Source: Candidatus Fermentithermobacillaceae bacterium
Lineage (GTDB): Bacteria; Bacillota; Sulfobacillia; Fermentithermobacillales; Fermentithermobacillaceae
Direction of reading: 5' to 3'
DNA length: 35,032 nucleotides
Assembly: GCA_018052455.1 (NCBI GenBank)
Contig: JAGPNE010000006.1
Span: forward strand, 2,389 to 37,420
How positions within the stretch are numbered: position 1 is the stretch's first letter; each line of letters opens with the position of its first letter. Both the position numbers and the translations under genes were made by a program. Shown here in pieces: positions 32,364 to 35,032 of this stretch. A model generated the notes under the pieces. It was not told where the DNA came from. It did no database searches and was given only the letters and a program-made list of their open reading frames with translations.

Positions 32364-33164
32364 TCACAACAAACCAGGCATTATCTCGCTTACGCTGTAA
32401 GTGCCCGGACGAATCCTATCGGCCATAAAGGCAATGAATTCGGAATTGGTTGGCCGCCTTTTGCTTTTACCTGGGACTGATCCAAACAATTTCTCGATGA
32501 AACCAGTATTCCCTCTAGTCCAAGCTACTTGAATAGCATGGCGTATGGCCCGTTCAACCCTGCTTGAGGTAGTAGAATACTTCTTGGCAATCTCAGGGTA
32601 CAGTTCTTTTGTTACCGCAGACAAATACGCAGGACGATAATGCACCATTAGGATCGCATCTCTTAAGTATCTGAAGCCTTTTATGTTGGTTGGTATGCCT
32701 ATTTTCTGAAGAATTGATGTAACCAGTACATCAAGAGACTCTTCCTCTATCTGGATCCTACGCGATGGCGAATCGGGCGCATGCCAGTAGAACATTTGCC
32801 TAAGTCTTTCGGTGAAAGTCTCAAGGTCAAAAGGTTTGACAAGATAGTAATCGGCTCCAAGTTCAATGGCTCTTCGTGTGATAGAGTCTTGTCCGAAAGC
32901 CGACAACATGAGGATCTTGGGACGTTGCGCAAGCTGCCTCTCGGCAAGCTTCTCCAAAACGCCTATACCATCGAGATAGGGCATAACCACATCGAGGACA
33001 ACTATATCCGGCAGAAACTCTTGAATTAGAGTCAGCGCTTCAAGTCCGTTATATGCTACACCTACAACGGTCATATCTTCTTGCTTCTGCAAGTACTCTT
33101 TCAGGATACCGGCGAACTCCTTGTTGTCATCAGCGATCAAAACTCGCAGTTGCTCCACTAACAA
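32364..33164 (-). CDS. spo0A: Sporulation response regulator Spo0A
   Basis: Spo0A is the master regulator of endospore formation. The receiver domain has Asp12-Asp13 (LIADDN), phospho-acceptor Asp58 (VVLDVVMP) and Lys in YLVKPFD. The C-terminal effector domain shows KGFRYLRDAI, TTSSRVERAIRHAIQVAWTRGN (DNA recognition) and RPTNSEFIAFMADRIR, which are diagnostic. The 266 residues equal the family length. The start is TTG at 33164 or the GTG two codons later; GGGGG precedes both. spo0A follows recN by only 27 nt; the spoIVB gene usually found between them is absent. Confidence 0.97.
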   Translation of the reverse strand: MLVEQLRVLIADDNKEFAGILKEYLQKQEDMTVVGVAYNGLEALTLIQEFLPDIVVLDVVMPYLDGIGVLEKLAERQLAQRPKILMLSAFGQDSITRRAIELGADYYLVKPFDLETFTERLRQMFYWHAPDSPSRRIQIEEESLDVLVTSILQKIGIPTNIKGFRYLRDAILMVHYRPAYLSAVTKELYPEIAKKYSTTSSRVERAIRHAIQVAWTRGNTGFIEKLFGSVPGKSKRRPTNSEFIAFMADRIRPGTYSVSEIMPGLL

Positions 33165-33191
33165 TCAGCCCCCAACGCTTCCCATTCTCAC

Positions 33192-34934
33192 TTACTCGAA
33201 ATTCGCAAAGCTGCCTTTGTACGCGTCTGCAGCCGCAATCAGTTCGCGTCCATGTGCCAAAGACACTCCAACTTCTGTACCGCTAAGCATCCGCGCAATT
33301 TCTCTGGCCCTGCTTTCGCTATCTTTCAACTCGACTACCCGCCCGTACGTTCTCCCGCCCCCTTCGTTTTTCTCTACGACGAAGTGAAAATCGGCCGTAG
33401 CAGCAATCGAAGCGAGGTGGGTAACGCACAACACTTGGTGATTACGTCCTAGCTGCCAAAGTTTTTCGCCAATAGCCTGCCCGGCCTTGCCTCCTACCCC
33501 AGCATCAATTTCATCAAAAATAAGCGTAGGAACAGGGTCAACCTCTTCCGCACACGACTTTATGGCCAACATAAGCCTGGACAGTTCGCCTCCAGAAGCT
33601 ACCTTATGAAGATGCATTGGAGGCTCACCAGGATTTGCGCTGAAAAGAAAAGCCACCTTATCAAATCCGTCTTGAAAGGCCCTGACCGTAACCTCTCCGA
33701 TCAAAATGCCATTTTGCGCATCCTCTTGATGCTCTAACTCGACGATAAATCTCGCTCCCGGCATCCCTAGTTCGTGAAGCACCCCTGAGATGCTCTCTTC
33801 CATTTTGGAAGCTGCTTCTGCTCTCAACGCAGAGAGTTTCGTGCCCAACATCACCATGTGTCTTTCTACCTTGGCAAGTTCCTCATCTAGCTGTTCTAGT
33901 ATTTGCGCTGCATTCAGAAGATGCCTAAGCCTTGCTTCCGATTTTGTCCTATGCTCGAAAACACGTTCAATTGTGCCCCCGTATTTCACTTTGAGTCTCT
34001 CTATGAGGTCTAAACGTTCTTGAACCTCTCGAAGTCTTTCCGGTTCAAGCGACAACCCTTTTTGATATTCCCTTAGAGAATCTACTGACACCTCAAGACA
34101 GTACAGAACTTGCTCCAAGGTCTCTTGACTCTGCCCGACAGCAGGATCAATTCTTGCCGCTTCTCTAAGCATCTCAATTGCTTCAGTTATCTGATCATAG
34201 GCACTCAAGTTGCCGCCTACGCCATCGTAAATACGTAAGTACGCCTGCTGAGATAGGTCTATTAGTTTTCTTTGGGAGCTCAGTATCTTGTATTCTTGGC
34301 GCAATCTATCGTCTTCTCCAATGGTTAACGCTGCTTTGTCTATTTCTTCAATCTGAAAGGTTAGAAGATCTATCTCCCGTTTACGCGCAGATTGGTCTGT
34401 GCTGAGTTTTCCCTTTTCGTCAAGTATCTCCTGCCGCCTCAAAAAATAACGATAATATTGGGTTCTTAGAGGTTCTATGGATTGCCTATCCATGGTGTCT
34501 ACCATGCCGATGTAATTCTGGGACCTCATTAGTGCGTAGTGATCCTGCTGACCATGTATATCCACAAGCCTGTTCCCTATCAATTGGGCCATAGACATGG
34601 TAGCTATCCTGCCATTGATCCGCATATATGATCTTTCCGGTAGTATATCCCTCTGAATTGCCGCCTCTTTCTCTCCGTCTAGAATCTCCCTTAGTTCACT
34701 ATCAAAACCAGAAAAATCGGAACCCGGAGAAATGAAGAGTTCGAGTATCGCCCTTTCTTCCCCTGCCCTAATGACTTCGGGTGAAGTCCTGTAACCAAGA
34801 CAGGCCATAACCGCGTCAACAATCATAGATTTACCGGCCCCCGTCTCTCCTGTAAAAACAGTCAAACCGGGCCCAAGTTCTAGTTCAACATCCTGAAATA
34901 TGCCGAAATTCCGTATCCTTAGATAGGTGAGCAA
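33192..34934 (-). CDS. recN: DNA repair ATPase RecN
   Basis: RecN is an SMC-like ATPase that tethers DNA ends early in double-strand break repair. The 580 residues have GETGAGKSMIVDAV (Walker A, about 30), a long coiled-coil-rich middle with the DIHGQQDHYALM stretch, then ASGGELSRLMLAIK (ABC signature), PTLIFDEIDAGVGG (Walker B) and VTHLASIA. The start is TTG at 34934, 6 nt after the argR stop, with only a weak GGGA ribosome site, suggesting coupling to argR. Length and motif order are complete. Confidence 0.96.
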   Translation of the reverse strand: MLTYLRIRNFGIFQDVELELGPGLTVFTGETGAGKSMIVDAVMACLGYRTSPEVIRAGEERAILELFISPGSDFSGFDSELREILDGEKEAAIQRDILPERSYMRINGRIATMSMAQLIGNRLVDIHGQQDHYALMRSQNYIGMVDTMDRQSIEPLRTQYYRYFLRRQEILDEKGKLSTDQSARKREIDLLTFQIEEIDKAALTIGEDDRLRQEYKILSSQRKLIDLSQQAYLRIYDGVGGNLSAYDQITEAIEMLREAARIDPAVGQSQETLEQVLYCLEVSVDSLREYQKGLSLEPERLREVQERLDLIERLKVKYGGTIERVFEHRTKSEARLRHLLNAAQILEQLDEELAKVERHMVMLGTKLSALRAEAASKMEESISGVLHELGMPGARFIVELEHQEDAQNGILIGEVTVRAFQDGFDKVAFLFSANPGEPPMHLHKVASGGELSRLMLAIKSCAEEVDPVPTLIFDEIDAGVGGKAGQAIGEKLWQLGRNHQVLCVTHLASIAATADFHFVVEKNEGGGRTYGRVVELKDSESRAREIARMLSGTEVGVSLAHGRELIAAADAYKGSFANFE

Positions 34935-34940
34935 AGAATA

Positions 34941-35032
34941 TCACATTCCCGCTATGTTACGTAGACTGTCCAGAACGTCAGACGCGCTATGACCCTCGCG
35001 AACCACCACAAGTACCGCGTTATCGCCTGCTA
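34941..35032 (-). CDS. argR: Arginine repressor ArgR, 3' end only
   Basis: The last 29 codons before the stop at 34943-34941 are in the window. They encode AGDNAVLVVVREGHSASDVL followed by DSLRNIAGM, matching the ArgR C-terminal hexamerisation and arginine-binding domain (AGDDTILVI... and a final amphipathic helix). argR directly upstream of recN is the usual order in Clostridia and bacilli. The rest lies beyond the right edge. Confidence 0.8.
   Translation of the reverse strand, partial: AGDNAVLVVVREGHSASDVLDSLRNIAGM

Overview
The window looks like a chromosomal segment from a spore-forming, probably anaerobic, low-to-mid GC Bacillota of the Clostridia type. The evidence is a full Spo0A with its C-terminal DNA-binding half next to recN and argR, ferredoxin-linked 2-oxoacid oxidoreductase subunits, an IspH fused to S1 domains, and the cmk-plsC-ispH/S1-radical SAM (DUF512)-der-plsY-gpsA gene order typical of Clostridia. 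Nearly all genes lie on the minus strand in tight runs with 1-50 nt overlaps or gaps. No rRNA, tRNA, CRISPR array, transposase or phage gene was seen. No gene-free stretch exceeds 300 bases; the longest are about 541-786, 11089-11313 and 30351-30598, and all three carry promoter-like signals.

Layout from left to right: a partial NAD-dependent epimerase (minus) with an operator-flanked promoter; a Sir2 deacylase (plus); a PatB/MalY-type C-S lyase (minus); then the minus-strand core block gpsA, plsY, der, DUF512 radical SAM, ispH-S1, plsC, cmk for phospholipid synthesis, ribosome assembly, isoprenoids and nucleotides. A plus-strand 5-oxoprolinase pair (pxpA and a fused pxpB-pxpC) interrupts the minus-strand order. 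Next comes a minus-strand operon read as ridA, FCD regulator, 82-aa protein, B12-domain aminomutase-like protein, P-loop NTPase, rluB, nicotinate phosphoribosyltransferase. A plus-strand metallophosphoesterase and a MATE transporter follow, then scpB, scpA, an M50 protease and xerD (chromosome segregation and housekeeping), and a conserved unknown gene.

The right part is a branched-chain amino acid catabolic operon: a Leu/Val/Phe-type dehydrogenase followed by a four-subunit 2-oxoacid:ferredoxin oxidoreductase (delta, alpha, beta, gamma). It is preceded by a textbook sigma-54 promoter and an upstream palindromic site, and the PAS-PAS-AAA+-Fis sigma-54 activator lies immediately upstream. Deamination of the amino acid followed by ferredoxin-linked oxidation to acyl-CoA is the likely pathway. 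The window closes with spo0A, recN and the 3' end of argR.

The most unusual content is the operon at 13785-20110. It encodes a protein with an N-terminal cobalamin-binding Rossmann domain joined to a barrel resembling the alpha subunit of lysine 5,6-aminomutase or ornithine 4,5-aminomutase. It is translationally coupled to an unknown 82-residue protein and an FCD-family regulator, followed by a P-loop NTPase and preceded by a RidA imine deaminase. I read this as a possible undescribed B12/PLP-dependent aminomutase system. Family assignments come from recalled motifs and were not checked by database searches.
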